From: Gammaproteobacteria bacterium
GTDB lineage: Bacteria; Gemmatimonadota; Gemmatimonadetes; Longimicrobiales; Gaopeijiaceae
Direction of reading: 5' to 3'
Length of the DNA: 64,000 nt
NCBI GenBank assembly: GCA_028819075.1
Contig: JAPPMM010000017.1
Location: forward strand, 62,001 to 126,000
Shown one piece after another: positions 18,683 through 27,528 of this stretch. The notes beneath the pieces are model-generated. The model was not told the origin of the DNA. It did no database searches and saw only the letters and a list, made by a program, of their open reading frames with translations. The first letter of the stretch is position 1; every line of letters starts with the position of its first letter. Position numbers and translations under genes: made by a program.

Positions 18683-20103
18683 GGCCGCATCACCTCCAGA
18701 ACCTGCTCCCGGAAGGCGCGCGCGCGCTCCAGCACTTCCGGCTCACTCACCGTCAGCACCTCGCGGTCGCGCACCACCACGCGTCCGTTCACCAGCACCG
18801 TGGCGACATCGCTCCCGCGGGTCGCGTACACCAGGTGCGAGTAGACGTTGTAGAGCGGGGTGAGGCCGGCCCGGCGGGTGTCGATGAGCACCACGTCGGC
18901 GCGCTTCCCCGGCTCGAGCGACCCGATCTCGTCGTGCAGCCCGAGGACCCGGGCGCCGCCCATGGTGGCGAGGCGGAACACGGTCTCGGCCGGGAGCGCG
19001 GTGGGATCGGCTGCGGCGAACTTGTGGATCTTGGCGGCGGTGTCCATCTCGTCGAAGAGGTCCAGGTCGTTGTTGCTGACCGGCCCGTCGGTACCGATCC
19101 CGACCGGAATCCCCGCGGCCAGCGCCTCCACGATCGGAGCCGCCCGCGAAATCCCCAGCTTCATGTTGCTCTCGGGGTTGTGGGCGATGCCCGCCCCGCT
19201 GGCCGCGATGTGTCCGATGTCCTCCTCGGAGAGATAGATGGAGTGGGCGAGCACCGTTCCCGGCCGCAGGGCGCCGATGGACTCGAGCGCCTCCACCACC
19301 CCCATGCCGGTCAGGCTGCTCACGGTGGCGAACTCCCCCGCGTCCTCGGCGGTGTGGATCTGAAAGGGAGCGCCGTAGTTGTTGGCCAGCCGCACCGCGG
19401 CCGCCACGTCCTCGAGCGAGGTCGTATAGAGCGCGTGAGCAGCCACCCCGGGGGTCAATGTGGGATGGTCGCGATAGCGCTCCATGAACTCGGCGGCGTC
19501 CGCGAGGGATGCGGCGGGCGACGGAAAGTCCGGGGCGGGGAAGCCGATCACGCTCGGCCCGAGCACGGCGCGGATGCCGGCGTCGATGGTGGCCCTCGCC
19601 CCGTCGTCCCGGAAGTAGTACATGTCCGCGAAGGTGGTCGTCCCGCTCCTGAGCATCTCGATGCACGAGAGCAGCGTGCCCCAGTACACGAAGTCGGGGC
19701 TCACGAGGGCCGCTTCCGCCGGGAAGATGTGCTCTTCCAGCCAGGTCATCAGCGGCAGGTCGTCGGCGAGTCCCCTGAGGAGCGACATCGCCGCGTGCCC
19801 ATGCGTGTTCACCAGCCCCGGGATCACGAGGTGTCCGGTTGCGTCGAGCACGGCCACATCGGAGGGTCGGGGATCGCCCGGGGCCAGCAGGCCGGCGATG
19901 CGTTCTCCCTCCACGAGCACCGCGCCGCCCTCGAGCACGGTTCCGGCATCGTCCATGACCACCACCGTGCCACCGTCGATCAGAAGCCGCTCATCCGCCT
20001 GTGGCACAGAAGAGGCGGTACACGCTGCCGAAGGCACCACGAGCAGCGCCGTCAGGGCGCGAAAGCCGGGCCACCGGCTCCAGCGTTCAGGGGTGACCGT
20101 CAT
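18679..20103 (-). CDS. Exported amidohydrolase, S-adenosylhomocysteine/5-methylthioadenosine deaminase-like
   Basis: Amidohydrolase-superfamily protein of about 474 residues, most like the MtaD/SAH deaminase group. Metal-binding and fold motifs are visible: [19 protein letters not shown] with His101 and His103, the [11 protein letters not shown] strand, [12 protein letters not shown], and [19 protein letters not shown] with the catalytic Asp region. Unlike cytoplasmic relatives, it begins with an arginine-containing n-region and hydrophobic segment ending in VPSAAC, which suggests export and possibly lipidation, although the lipobox is atypical. The start is uncertain. ATG 20103 gives a compact signal, while ATG 20124, 21 bases upstream, is also in frame; the AGGA between them is about 14 bases before ATG 20103. 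The TGA overlaps the next gene's ATG. Confidence 0.8.
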   Translation of the reverse strand: MTVTPERWSRWPGFRALTALLVVPSAACTASSVPQADERLLIDGGTVVVMDDAGTVLEGGAVLVEGERIAGLLAPGDPRPSDVAVLDATGHLVIPGLVNTHGHAAMSLLRGLADDLPLMTWLEEHIFPAEAALVSPDFVYWGTLLSCIEMLRSGTTTFADMYYFRDDGARATIDAGIRAVLGPSVIGFPAPDFPSPAASLADAAEFMERYRDHPTLTPGVAAHALYTTSLEDVAAAVRLANNYGAPFQIHTAEDAGEFATVSSLTGMGVVEALESIGALRPGTVLAHSIYLSEEDIGHIAASGAGIAHNPESNMKLGISRAAPIVEALAAGIPVGIGTDGPVSNNDLDLFDEMDTAAKIHKFAAADPTALPAETVFRLATMGGARVLGLHDEIGSLEPGKRADVVLIDTRRAGLTPLYNVYSHLVYATRGSDVATVLVNGRVVVRDREVLTVSEPEVLERARAFREQVLEVMRP

Positions 20104-20134
20104 TTTGCATTCCATCCTGTACATGTTCTTGTTG

Positions 20135-20148
20135 TCGCGTTTACGCGA
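20135..20148. promoter_or_regulatory. Short inverted repeat upstream of the exported amidohydrolase
   Basis: TCGCGT (20135-20140) and ACGCGA (20143-20148) form a six-base inverted repeat with a two-base centre. It lies about 32 bases before the preferred start of the leftward amidohydrolase gene, in the divergent region shared with acetoacetyl-CoA synthetase. It could be an operator half-site pair; a six-base dyad is not statistically strong. Confidence 0.2.
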
Positions 20149-20277
20149 TTGCGCATTGCGGTCCTCCGAATCCCGCTTGCCATCATCAGAACCTAAGATA
20201 TCCGGCAACGCCTCCCTCCGGACAACCACGCCGCACGCCCGCTTCCCTCACCCGGATACCCAGCCTTCACTTCGACG

Positions 20278-22248
20278 ATGACCTCTCCCATCTGGCAACC
20301 GACGCGGGAGCGGCGCGAGGCGGCGAACCTCACCGACTTCCGCGCGTTCCTGATCCGGCGAGGACACGATCCCGGCGCGGGCTACGAGGCTCTGTGGCGA
20401 TGGTCGCTCGCGGACCAGGCGGCCTTCTGGGACGCGTTCTGGGACTGGAGCGGGGTGGTGGGCGACAAGGGCGATGCGATTCTGGAGACGGGACCGGGGC
20501 CGATGGACGCCCGGTATTTTCCCGGCGCGCGGCTCAACTTCGCCGAGAACCTGCTTCAGCGCGCCGATGCCGCCCCCGCCGTCATCGCGTACTCGGAAGC
20601 CGGGCCGGGGCCGACCCTTTCCTGGGGGGAACTCCGGGATCTGGTGTCGCGCGTGGTCCAGGGGATGGAGGCCGCCGGCGTCCGCCGAGGCGACCGGGTG
20701 GCGCTGCTGCTCCCCAACGTGCCGGAGGCGATTGCGGCGGTGCTCGCGGCGGCGAGCCTGGGGGCGATCACCGCCAGCGCATCCCCCGACTTCGGAGTGG
20801 ACGGCGTGGTGGACCGCTTCGGCCAGATCGCGCCACGCCTACTGATCGGGGTCGACGGCTACCGGTATGGGGGAAAGTGGCATTCCACCCTGGACAGGCT
20901 CGCGGAAGTCACGGCCAAGCTTCCATCGGTGGAGCGCGTGGTGGTCGTGCGAGCCCGCCGCGCGAATGGGGCGACGCGTCCGGACCTCGGTCCGCTCCCC
21001 GATCTCCCCGGCGCCATCGATTTCCCGGCCTTCATCGCGCCCTTCGAGCCTCGCGAGATCCCCTTCGCGCGGCTCCCCTTCGAGCACCCGCTCTACATCC
21101 TGTTCTCCTCGGGGACCACGGGGCCGCCCAAGTGCATCGTCCACAGCGCCGGCGGGGTGCTGCTGCAGCACCTGAAGGAGCAGCGCCTGCACGCCGACGT
21201 GAAGGCGGGCGACCGGGTGTTCTACTTCACGACCCTGGGATGGATGATGTGGAACTGGCTCGTCTCCATCCTGGGATCGCGCGCGACGGTGCTCCTGTAC
21301 GACGGTTCGCCTTCGTTTCCCGGCCACGGCGTCCTCTTCGATTTCGCCGACTGGTCGCGGATGACGCACTTCGGGACCTCCGCGCGCTTCATCACCACGC
21401 TGCGCACCGCAGCGGCGCGCCCCCGCGCGAGTCACGGGCTGGACTCGCTTCGCACCGTGCTGTCCACCGGCTCGCCCCTGGATGCGGCTGGCTTTCGGTA
21501 CATCCACGAGCACGTCAAGCCCGACGTACACCTGGCTTCGGTGTCGGGCGGGACGGACCTGTGCGCCTGCTTCGTCGGCGGGCTGCCGACCCGTCCCGTC
21601 TTCGCCGGGGAAATCCAGGGGCCCGCGATGGGGATGGCCGTGGAGGTGTACGACGACGGCGGCCGTCCGCTGGACCGGGGCAAGGGGGAACTGGTGTGCA
21701 CCCGGCCCTTCCCCTCCATGCCCCTGGGCTTCTGGGGCGACGAAGGCGGCGAGCGCTACCGCGACACCTACTTCCGGCGCTTCCCCGGCGTCTGGCACCA
21801 CGGCGACTTCATCGAGAGGACCGCGAGCGGCGGATACGTGATTCACGGCCGCTCCGATGCGACCCTGATCGTTGCCGGCGTGCGCATCGGGACCGCGGAG
21901 GTGTACCGGGTCGTGGAGGCCTTGCCCGAGGTGCGCGAGGCCATCGCCATCGGCCAGCGCCGCGCGGAGGGCACGCGCATGGTCCTCTTCGTTCGCCTGC
22001 GCGCGGGGCACGCGCTCGACGAGGGTCTTCGCGACCGGATGCGAGCCCGGCTGCGCAAGCGCGCAAGCCCGCGCCACGTCCCGGCGGTGATCCTGGAGGT
22101 GCCCGACATTCCGCGCACCCGGAGCGGAAAGATCGTGGAGCTGGCCGTCAGAGCCGTGGTCCACGGCGAGGCGGTCCGCAATCGCCAGGCGCTGGCGAAC
22201 CCGGAGGCGCTGGAGCATTTCAGGGATCGGCCCGAGCTCACCGGCTGA
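20278..22248 (+). CDS. Acetoacetyl-CoA synthetase
   Basis: A 656-residue acyl-adenylate-forming ligase that activates acetoacetate, or a related acid, to its CoA thioester in the cytoplasm. The length and the family-specific blocks fit: [10 protein letters not shown] near residue 83, the AMP-binding loop [16 protein letters not shown] near 280, and [43 protein letters not shown] and the C-terminal catalytic-lysine segment [13 protein letters not shown] complete the domain order. Most relatives read [11 protein letters not shown] at the hinge; here it is [11 protein letters not shown], a small departure. It is the first rightward gene after a divergent, otherwise plain intergenic region of about 170 bases. 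Its place in ketone-body or polyhydroxybutyrate use is inferred from family knowledge. Confidence 0.93.
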   Translation: MTSPIWQPTRERREAANLTDFRAFLIRRGHDPGAGYEALWRWSLADQAAFWDAFWDWSGVVGDKGDAILETGPGPMDARYFPGARLNFAENLLQRADAAPAVIAYSEAGPGPTLSWGELRDLVSRVVQGMEAAGVRRGDRVALLLPNVPEAIAAVLAAASLGAITASASPDFGVDGVVDRFGQIAPRLLIGVDGYRYGGKWHSTLDRLAEVTAKLPSVERVVVVRARRANGATRPDLGPLPDLPGAIDFPAFIAPFEPREIPFARLPFEHPLYILFSSGTTGPPKCIVHSAGGVLLQHLKEQRLHADVKAGDRVFYFTTLGWMMWNWLVSILGSRATVLLYDGSPSFPGHGVLFDFADWSRMTHFGTSARFITTLRTAAARPRASHGLDSLRTVLSTGSPLDAAGFRYIHEHVKPDVHLASVSGGTDLCACFVGGLPTRPVFAGEIQGPAMGMAVEVYDDGGRPLDRGKGELVCTRPFPSMPLGFWGDEGGERYRDTYFRRFPGVWHHGDFIERTASGGYVIHGRSDATLIVAGVRIGTAEVYRVVEALPEVREAIAIGQRRAEGTRMVLFVRLRAGHALDEGLRDRMRARLRKRASPRHVPAVILEVPDIPRTRSGKIVELAVRAVVHGEAVRNRQALANPEALEHFRDRPELTG

Positions 22249-22292
22249 AACGCCGGTGCGCGTCCGGCTCCCTCCGCCATCTGCGGTCTGTC

Positions 22293-22321
22293 GTCACAGC
22301 GGCGCGGCGATCGACTAGATT
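22293..22321 (+). promoter_or_regulatory. Candidate sigma70-type promoter
   Basis: GTCACA (22293-22298; four of six match TTGACA) is followed by 17 bases and TAGATT (22316-22321). It lies 45 bases upstream of the small TTG-start gene, in one of the few clean intergenic gaps. Confidence 0.4.
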
Positions 22322-22365
22322 GGAGTCGTGCGCCGACCAACCCGCCCGCGGAGAAGCGATACGCC

Positions 22366-22614
22366 TTGGGGATCTACCGGAGTTTCGTCATGCTGGCGCT
22401 GCGCCGCCCCTCCGTGATTCCCGCGCTTCTGGGAGCGGGTTGGGCCTTTCGGCGCCGCGGCTGGTACCGGAAGCCCCCGTTTCTTCCGCTTCCCTCGGCT
22501 TCGTTCCTGCGCTGGAGGCTGGATACGGCCTACGGCGATCCCGGGGCCCGTCCCCCGGCGGACGAGGCCGAGCGGTTCCTGCGCTGGGCGGCGCGCATGC
22601 GGCGAGGCCGGTGA
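22366..22614 (+). CDS. Small conserved-looking hypothetical protein
   Basis: An 82-residue basic protein of unknown function. It has a moderately hydrophobic N-terminal helix (FVMLALRRPSVIPALLGAGWAFRRRGW), a proline-rich turn (RKPPFLPLPS) and a charged C-terminal helix (PPADEAERFLRWAARMRR). A single N-terminal membrane association is possible but not certain. The TTG start is supported by GGAGAAG nine bases upstream and by a plausible promoter before that. Codon use looks like that of its neighbours. It precedes the VTT-domain membrane protein by 28 bases and is likely cotranscribed with it. Confidence 0.6.
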   Translation: MGIYRSFVMLALRRPSVIPALLGAGWAFRRRGWYRKPPFLPLPSASFLRWRLDTAYGDPGARPPADEAERFLRWAARMRRGR

Positions 22615-22642
22615 AGGCAGGCGGGCCGGCCTGGCGGGCGCC

Positions 22643-23179
22643 GTGAGCAAACGCGCGCGCATCCTGATCGCCGTGGTCACCGTGCTGATCGCGGTGGCGC
22701 TGGTTTCCTCCACGGTCGGACGGGCCATCTACGCCGGCCGCACCCCCGGGCTCGGCTCCTTCGCCGCCGTGCACTTCGCCGGGTATCTCTTCTTCCTGCT
22801 GATGCCGGTCGAGGCGCTCGTCCCCTACTATCAGACGGAGGGACACCCGGGCGGCGTGCTCGTCCTGCTGGCAGTCACGACCGCGCTGGCGGCCCAGGCC
22901 ATCGACTACGGCATCGGCCGCGCCGTCGGGACCGGGATCCTGGAGGATCTCCTGGGACGCAAGCGCTACGCGAAGTTCAGCGGCCTCATCGCCCGGTGGG
23001 GCGGCTGGGCGATTCTCACCTTCAACCTGTTTCCGCTCTCGTCTCCCAACATGCTCCTGGTAGCCGGCATGTCGCGCTTCGGCGCGATCCGCGCGCTCGC
23101 CCTGAGCGCCGCTGGCCTCGTCGCCAAGTACGTCGCCATCGTCTACCTGTTCGATGCCCTGGGGGGAGAAGCCGGGTGA
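22643..23179 (+). CDS. VTT/DedA-like small integral membrane protein
   Basis: A 178-residue membrane protein with about five hydrophobic segments. The order fits the VTT (SNARE-associated, DedA/TVP38) family: an N-terminal anchor, then FFLLMPVEALVPYYQ, a charged cytoplasmic stretch with LGRKRYAKFSGLIARWGGWAI, and the membrane-re-entrant-like LFPLSSPNMLLVAGMSRFG. The family contributes to lipid scrambling or flipping and membrane homeostasis; the specific role here is unknown. It starts with GTG. The assignment is by pattern only and a bit shorter than typical DedA proteins (about 200 residues). Confidence 0.62.
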   Translation: MSKRARILIAVVTVLIAVALVSSTVGRAIYAGRTPGLGSFAAVHFAGYLFFLLMPVEALVPYYQTEGHPGGVLVLLAVTTALAAQAIDYGIGRAVGTGILEDLLGRKRYAKFSGLIARWGGWAILTFNLFPLSSPNMLLVAGMSRFGAIRALALSAAGLVAKYVAIVYLFDALGGEAG

Positions 23180-23285
23180 GCGGATTTCTGCCGTCGCGCT
23201 GCGCGTGCGCGGATGCTCGCGCCTGGCCACACCCGACCATCGTCCCGAGTCGCTGCCGGGGGTTACGCCGACCCGAAGGGCGCCC

Positions 23286-23900
23286 GTGCTGAGCGTCGCG
23301 GTCACCGGAAACATCGCATCCGGCAAGTCGACCGTGTTGAGGGCCTGGGCGCGGGCGGGCGTGCCGGTGATCAGCGCGGACGATCTCGCGCGCGAGGTGG
23401 TGGAGGCGGGGACGGACGGGCTGCGGGAAGTCGTGCGCGTCTTCGGAGAGGAGGTGCTGGGGCCGGACGGACAACTGGACCGGGCCCGGCTGCGCGACCG
23501 GGTGTTCCGCGACGAAGATGCCCGGCGCAAGCTGGAATCGATCCTGCATCCCCGCATTCGGGAGTCGCATGAAGGATGGCTGCGCGAGCAGCGGCGCCAG
23601 GGGGTGGAACTGGTCGCGGCCGAAATCCCGCTGCTCTTCGAGACCGGCTATGCTCGTGGGGTGGACGTTGCTATCGTAGTCGCCGCGCCGCGGGCCGTTC
23701 GCCTCGAACGCCTTGGGCGCCTGCGGGGCCTCGACGCGGAGGAGGCGGCCAGAATCATGAGCACCCAGGCGGACGCGGCCGAGACAGGCGCGATGGCGGA
23801 TCACGTGATCCCCAACGACGGCACCCCGGCCGACCTCGAGTTGCGCGCGCTGGAGCTCCTGGCCCGGTTGAGGGCGCGGATTCGCCGGGAGCGCGGTTAG
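23286..23900 (+). CDS. coaE: Dephospho-CoA kinase
   Basis: A 204-residue kinase catalysing the last step of coenzyme A synthesis, phosphorylation of dephospho-CoA at the 3'-hydroxyl. The P-loop GNIASGKST is at 8-16, followed by VPVISADDLAREVVEAG, the LILHPRIRE-like segment SILHPRIRESHE and AEIPLLFETGY, all family hallmarks. The open frame extends upstream, but that part is unlike any CoaE N-terminus. The GTG at 23286 places the P-loop correctly and has AGGG seven bases before it. The PHP-domain gene begins two bases after its stop, so they are likely in one operon. Confidence 0.94.
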   Translation: MLSVAVTGNIASGKSTVLRAWARAGVPVISADDLAREVVEAGTDGLREVVRVFGEEVLGPDGQLDRARLRDRVFRDEDARRKLESILHPRIRESHEGWLREQRRQGVELVAAEIPLLFETGYARGVDVAIVVAAPRAVRLERLGRLRGLDAEEAARIMSTQADAAETGAMADHVIPNDGTPADLELRALELLARLRARIRRERG

Positions 23901-23902
23901 CA

Positions 23903-24601
23903 ATGCCGGTGAACGGCCTTCTTCGCATCGACATGCACCTGCACACGCACGCGTCCTGGGACTGCCTCAGCGACCCGGAGAAGGTGCTCGAGAAGGCTCT
24001 CGCCAGAGGCCTGGATCGCATAGCCATCACCGACCACGACCGAATCTGGGCCGCGCGCGAGATGGCGCGCCGCTACCCGGACCGGATCATCCCCGGCGAA
24101 GAGGTGAAGACCGCGGAGGGCATCGATGTGATCGGTCTCTATCTCGAGGAGGAAATCGCAGGGGGGACGCCCGCCAGGGAGGTGTGCGCACGCGTCCGGG
24201 AGCAGGGCGGACTCGTGTATCTGCCCCACCCGTACGCCCGCGGCAAGGGCGGCTCGGGGCGCTACGCGGAAGAGCTGGCCGACCACGCCGACATCATCGA
24301 GGTCTTCAACGCCCGTCTGCATGACCCGGCGCTCAACCAGGCCGCGGCCGATCTGGCGGATCGCCGCAGGCTGCCCGGTGGAGCCGGATCGGACGCCCAC
24401 ACCTTGTGGGAGGTGGGCAGAGCCCGCGTGGAGCTCCCGGCCCATCCCAACCGGCCCGACGCCTTCCTGGAGGCGCTGGGTTCCGCCCGCGTCTCCGGGG
24501 CCGCCTCTCCGCACGTTGTGCACCTGGCTTCAACGTTCGCCAAGGTCGCCAGGCGGGTGGCGAGACCCGGAAGACCCGCAACAGGCGCCCGCGCCGACTG
24601 A
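23903..24601 (+). CDS. PHP-domain metal-dependent phosphoesterase
   Basis: A 232-residue PHP-domain hydrolase. Metal-binding histidines and aspartates are visible in IDMHLHTHASWDC (8-20), IAITDHDRIWAA, PGEEVKTAEGIDVIGLYL, VYLPHPYARGKGG and GGAGSDAHTLWEVG. Such proteins hydrolyse small phosphoesters such as nucleotides or 3',5'-bisphosphates; the substrate is not determined here. Its place just before an nrnA homologue, whose product degrades short RNAs and 3'-phosphoadenosine 5'-phosphate, suggests a shared role in nucleotide turnover, but this is inference. The ATG starts two bases after the coaE stop. Confidence 0.85.
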   Translation: MPVNGLLRIDMHLHTHASWDCLSDPEKVLEKALARGLDRIAITDHDRIWAAREMARRYPDRIIPGEEVKTAEGIDVIGLYLEEEIAGGTPAREVCARVREQGGLVYLPHPYARGKGGSGRYAEELADHADIIEVFNARLHDPALNQAAADLADRRRLPGGAGSDAHTLWEVGRARVELPAHPNRPDAFLEALGSARVSGAASPHVVHLASTFAKVARRVARPGRPATGARAD

Positions 24602-24633
24602 CAGGCTTTCAGCGACCAGTTCCCCGACCCGGC

Positions 24634-25638
24634 ATGCGATACCACACCCCTTCCCATCGGCAGGAACAGGCCCGGCGAATGGCGTCCCGCCTGGCCCGCG
24701 CGAACAGCATCGTGCTCACGACCCACATGAACCCGGATGCCGACGGAGCCGGATCGGCAGTCGCGCTGCTCGCGTGGTTGCGCGACCGGGGCGCCGAAGG
24801 CTGGTTCGTGCCGCCGACGCCGCTTCCGGAGCGCTACCGATTCCTGCTTCCCGAGCAGGATTGGCACCTCCCCGCGAGGTCCGCCGACGCCGCGCGGGCG
24901 TGCGCGGCTGCGGACCTGGTCGTGGTGGTGGACGCCGGAGACCTGCGCCGCCTGGGCCGGGTGAAGCCGATGGTCGAAGGGCGGCCCACGGTGGTGATCG
25001 ACCACCACACCACGCCCGTCCGCCCCATCCCCGGCGACCGCCTGGTCGACACCGGAGCATGCGCAACCGCGGAACTGGTGTACGACATCCTGATGGCCGC
25101 GGGAGCGCGCTGGACGCCGGCCATCGACAACGCGCTCTACACCGCCATCGTCGACGACACGGGGTCCTTCGCCTACAGCAACGTCACCCCCGACACCCAT
25201 CTGCTGGCGGCCGAACTGGTGCAGCGGGGCGTCGATGTGGTCGGGATCCACCGGCAGCTCTTCGAGTCGATGGACGTGCGGCGGCTCAAGCTGCTGCGGG
25301 AGTGCCTGGGAGAGTTGCGGGCCGAGGACGGCCTGTCCTGGATCACGGTGCCCGACCAGGCCTATCGTGACCTGAAGGCCACAGGCGACGACCTGGAGGG
25401 GCTCGTGAACTATCCCCGGGCCATCAAGGGGGTGGAGGTCGCGATGTTGTTCCGCACTACGAACGACGGCGCGACCAAGGTGTCGTTCCGTTCCAACGGG
25501 GCGGTCGACGTGGACGGGATCGCCCGCAGCTTCGGGGGTGGCGGCCACGCCAAGGCGGCAGGGGCGCTGGTGTCACGCCCCCTGGAGGAAGTGCGCGCCG
25601 ACGTCGTGAACGCCGCCCGCGCCCTGGTGCGGGAATGA
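24634..25638 (+). CDS. nrnA: DHH-family phosphoesterase, NrnA-like (oligoribonuclease/PAP phosphatase)
   Basis: A 334-residue DHH/DHHA1 protein that probably degrades nanoRNA and 3'-phosphoadenosine 5'-phosphate. The catalytic metal motifs are THMNPDADGAGSAVAL (30-45), VVVVDAGDLRRL and the DHH signature VVIDHHTTP, with VDDTGSFAYSN further on. The C-terminal DHHA1 domain ends with the substrate loop GGGGHAKAAGA. Length and order are normal for the NrnA/RecJ-like branch. The TGA overlaps the next gene's ATG (ATGA), beginning a chain of overlapped genes. Confidence 0.9.
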   Translation: MRYHTPSHRQEQARRMASRLARANSIVLTTHMNPDADGAGSAVALLAWLRDRGAEGWFVPPTPLPERYRFLLPEQDWHLPARSADAARACAAADLVVVVDAGDLRRLGRVKPMVEGRPTVVIDHHTTPVRPIPGDRLVDTGACATAELVYDILMAAGARWTPAIDNALYTAIVDDTGSFAYSNVTPDTHLLAAELVQRGVDVVGIHRQLFESMDVRRLKLLRECLGELRAEDGLSWITVPDQAYRDLKATGDDLEGLVNYPRAIKGVEVAMLFRTTNDGATKVSFRSNGAVDVDGIARSFGGGGHAKAAGALVSRPLEEVRADVVNAARALVRE

Positions 25639-26042
25639 GCGACCCGGGGGTCCCCGAAGGGCTGGCCACGACCCTCGCCCTGGTGCGCAGCCGCCTCGGC
25701 GCGGACTCCATCGATCGTCTCTGGATCTTCCCCCCGATGACCCGGGGGCGGCGCGAGCGCGGGCTGGTTGCGATAAGTTGCTTTGCTGGAGAGGAGCGTC
25801 GCCGATTGTTCACGGCCGCCTACCAGGCCAGGAGGCGTGGCCTCGACCTCGGCGTGGACCCCGAGTTCGTCGAGCAGGGCCTGGCTCCCGTGGATTCGCT
25901 TGCGCGCGTGATGGCCGGGGTCGTCCGGCGCGAATCGCTCCAGCTCGGAGATCCGCGCGAGATCGTTATCGGGGGCGACGCTGCGGCGCTGGACGGTCTT
26001 GTGGCTGAACTTGAGGAGCGCGTCAGGGTCCAAGGATTATGA
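25635..26042 (+). CDS. Hypothetical protein between nrnA and the Fur-family gene
   Basis: I do not recognise this 135-residue protein. It looks globular and cytoplasmic, without signal or membrane segments. Features are RLWIFPPMTRGRRERGLVAISCFAG (strand-rich), a central basic stretch EERRRLFTAAYQARRRG, and an acidic C-terminus DGLVAELEERVRVQ. The gene is probably real: it is coupled by ATGA at both ends, to nrnA upstream and the Fur-family gene downstream, and its composition matches the neighbours. Its fixed place between an RNA/nucleotide phosphoesterase and a metal-responsive regulator gives no firm clue to function. Confidence 0.65.
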   Translation: MSDPGVPEGLATTLALVRSRLGADSIDRLWIFPPMTRGRRERGLVAISCFAGEERRRLFTAAYQARRRGLDLGVDPEFVEQGLAPVDSLARVMAGVVRRESLQLGDPREIVIGGDAAALDGLVAELEERVRVQGL

Positions 26043-26536
26043 AGACGACGGCAGCCCACCCCTTCGTTCGCCTGTTTGGCCGTTATCTGCGCGACCAGGG
26101 TTTCCCAATGACCCAGCAGCGCGCGTCCGTCGCCGACGTGGTGTTCGGTTCCGACGAGCACCTCTCGGTGGAGGAGATCGAAGGCTGTCTGCGCGCTCGG
26201 GGCGAGCGCATCGGCAAGGCCACCATCTATCGCACGCTCGATCTGTTGGTGCGCTCCAAGCTGGTCGACGAGCACGACTTCGGGGAAGGCTTCAAGCGCT
26301 ACGAACATCGCCTGTCGCGCCAGCCGGTGCACGAGCATCTCATCTGCCTGTCGTGCGGCAAGGTCACCGAGTTCCACTCGCGCGAGATCGTGCGGCTGGA
26401 GGCGCGGGTGGCGCGCGAGCACGGCTTTCGGCCCTCCCGCCACAAGCTCGAGATCTACGGCCTGTGCGCCGATTGCCGGCAGTCGGGAGCGAGGCTCGAC
26501 GATGAAGGGCTGACCTGCCCCATCGAGACCATCTGA
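26039..26536 (+). CDS. Fur-family transcriptional regulator
   Basis: A 165-residue Fur-superfamily repressor. The N-terminal winged helix contains MTQQRASVADVVFGSDEHLSVEEI and the recognition segment GKATIYRTLDLLVRSKLV. The C-terminal dimerisation domain has the metal-site region YEHRLSRQPVHEHLICLSCGKV and two CxxC pairs (CLSC and CADC), which form the structural zinc site. Whether it senses iron, zinc, manganese or peroxide cannot be decided by eye. Its AAGGA ribosome-binding site lies inside the upstream gene and its ATG overlaps that gene's stop. Possible targets nearby include its own operon; I did not find a clear Fur box. Confidence 0.92.
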   Translation: MKTTAAHPFVRLFGRYLRDQGFPMTQQRASVADVVFGSDEHLSVEEIEGCLRARGERIGKATIYRTLDLLVRSKLVDEHDFGEGFKRYEHRLSRQPVHEHLICLSCGKVTEFHSREIVRLEARVAREHGFRPSRHKLEIYGLCADCRQSGARLDDEGLTCPIETI

Positions 26537-26550
26537 ACGGGCACCGTACG

Positions 26551-27528
26551 ATGCCGAATCTGAGGTCGCCGGGCACGGGCCGGGGCACGGTCGTCGACGA
26601 AGCGGCGACCGGGTCCCTTCCGGCAGCCTTGACGGGACTGAGCTGGGGGCTTCCGCGCACGTTTCTCGGCCTCGACGAGGCGACCAGCGCCTTCGCGTCC
26701 GCGCGCTCTCTCATCCTTCCCGTCCCCTACGAGGCCACGACCTCGTGGGGCACGGGAACCCGCTACGGGCCGCGCGCCATCCTGGATGCGTCCCAGTACG
26801 TCGAACTCTACGACAACGAGCTGGATGCCGTGCCGTGCCGTGCCGGCATCCACACGCTGCCCGCCCTGGAGCTTACCCGCGACGGGCCCGCCGCCGCCCT
26901 GGCGGAGCTGGAGGAAGCCTGGGGAGCCGTTTACGATGCAGCCGACGGCCGCTTCCTGACGATGCTGGGCGGCGAGCATTCCATCTCCTCCGCGGCCATC
27001 CGCGCGGCTGCGGCGCGGCATCCGGAACGCCTCTCCGTGCTTCAGCTCGACGCCCACGCCGATCTGCGCGCCTCACACGACGGCTCTCCCTTCTCGCACG
27101 CGTGCGCGATGACCCGGGTCGTGGACCGGGCCGACATCGTCGCGGTCGGACTGCGCGGGGTCAGCCTCGAGGAGGTGGAGGCGGCGCGCCGCGAGCCCGG
27201 CGTCACGTTCATCTTCGCGGACGAGATGGAGCGGGACGAAGCCTGGATGGACCGCGCCCTGGACGCGCTCGGGCCGCTGGTGTACCTCACCTTCGACATC
27301 GACTACTTCGACCCGTCGCTGGTTCCGAGCACTGGAGCGCCCGAGCCGGGAGGCGGCGCATGGTACCCGACGCTGCGATTCCTGCGCCGGGTCTTCGCCG
27401 AGCGCCGGGTGGTGGCCGCCGACGTGGTGGAGCTGGCGCCCATTCCGGGCCTGCGGGCGCCGGACTTTCTGGTCGCCCGACTGGTCTACAAGCTGATCGC
27501 GTACGCGACCGCGGACGGCGCATCGTGA
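26551..27528 (+). CDS. speB: Agmatinase (ureohydrolase family)
   Basis: A 325-residue binuclear-manganese ureohydrolase, predicted to convert agmatine to putrescine and urea. Metal ligands are visible in LGGEHSISSA, LDAHADLRAS, FSHACAMTRV and FDIDYFDPSLVP, and the N-terminal LPVPYEATTSWGTGTRYGPRAI block is typical of agmatinases. Specificity among agmatinase, arginase and guanidinobutyrase is inferred from overall similarity. It follows the Fur-family gene after 14 bases, and its TGA overlaps the GTG of the phospholipase D-type gene. No arginine decarboxylase gene lies in the window. Confidence 0.88.
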   Translation: MPNLRSPGTGRGTVVDEAATGSLPAALTGLSWGLPRTFLGLDEATSAFASARSLILPVPYEATTSWGTGTRYGPRAILDASQYVELYDNELDAVPCRAGIHTLPALELTRDGPAAALAELEEAWGAVYDAADGRFLTMLGGEHSISSAAIRAAAARHPERLSVLQLDAHADLRASHDGSPFSHACAMTRVVDRADIVAVGLRGVSLEEVEAARREPGVTFIFADEMERDEAWMDRALDALGPLVYLTFDIDYFDPSLVPSTGAPEPGGGAWYPTLRFLRRVFAERRVVAADVVELAPIPGLRAPDFLVARLVYKLIAYATADGAS

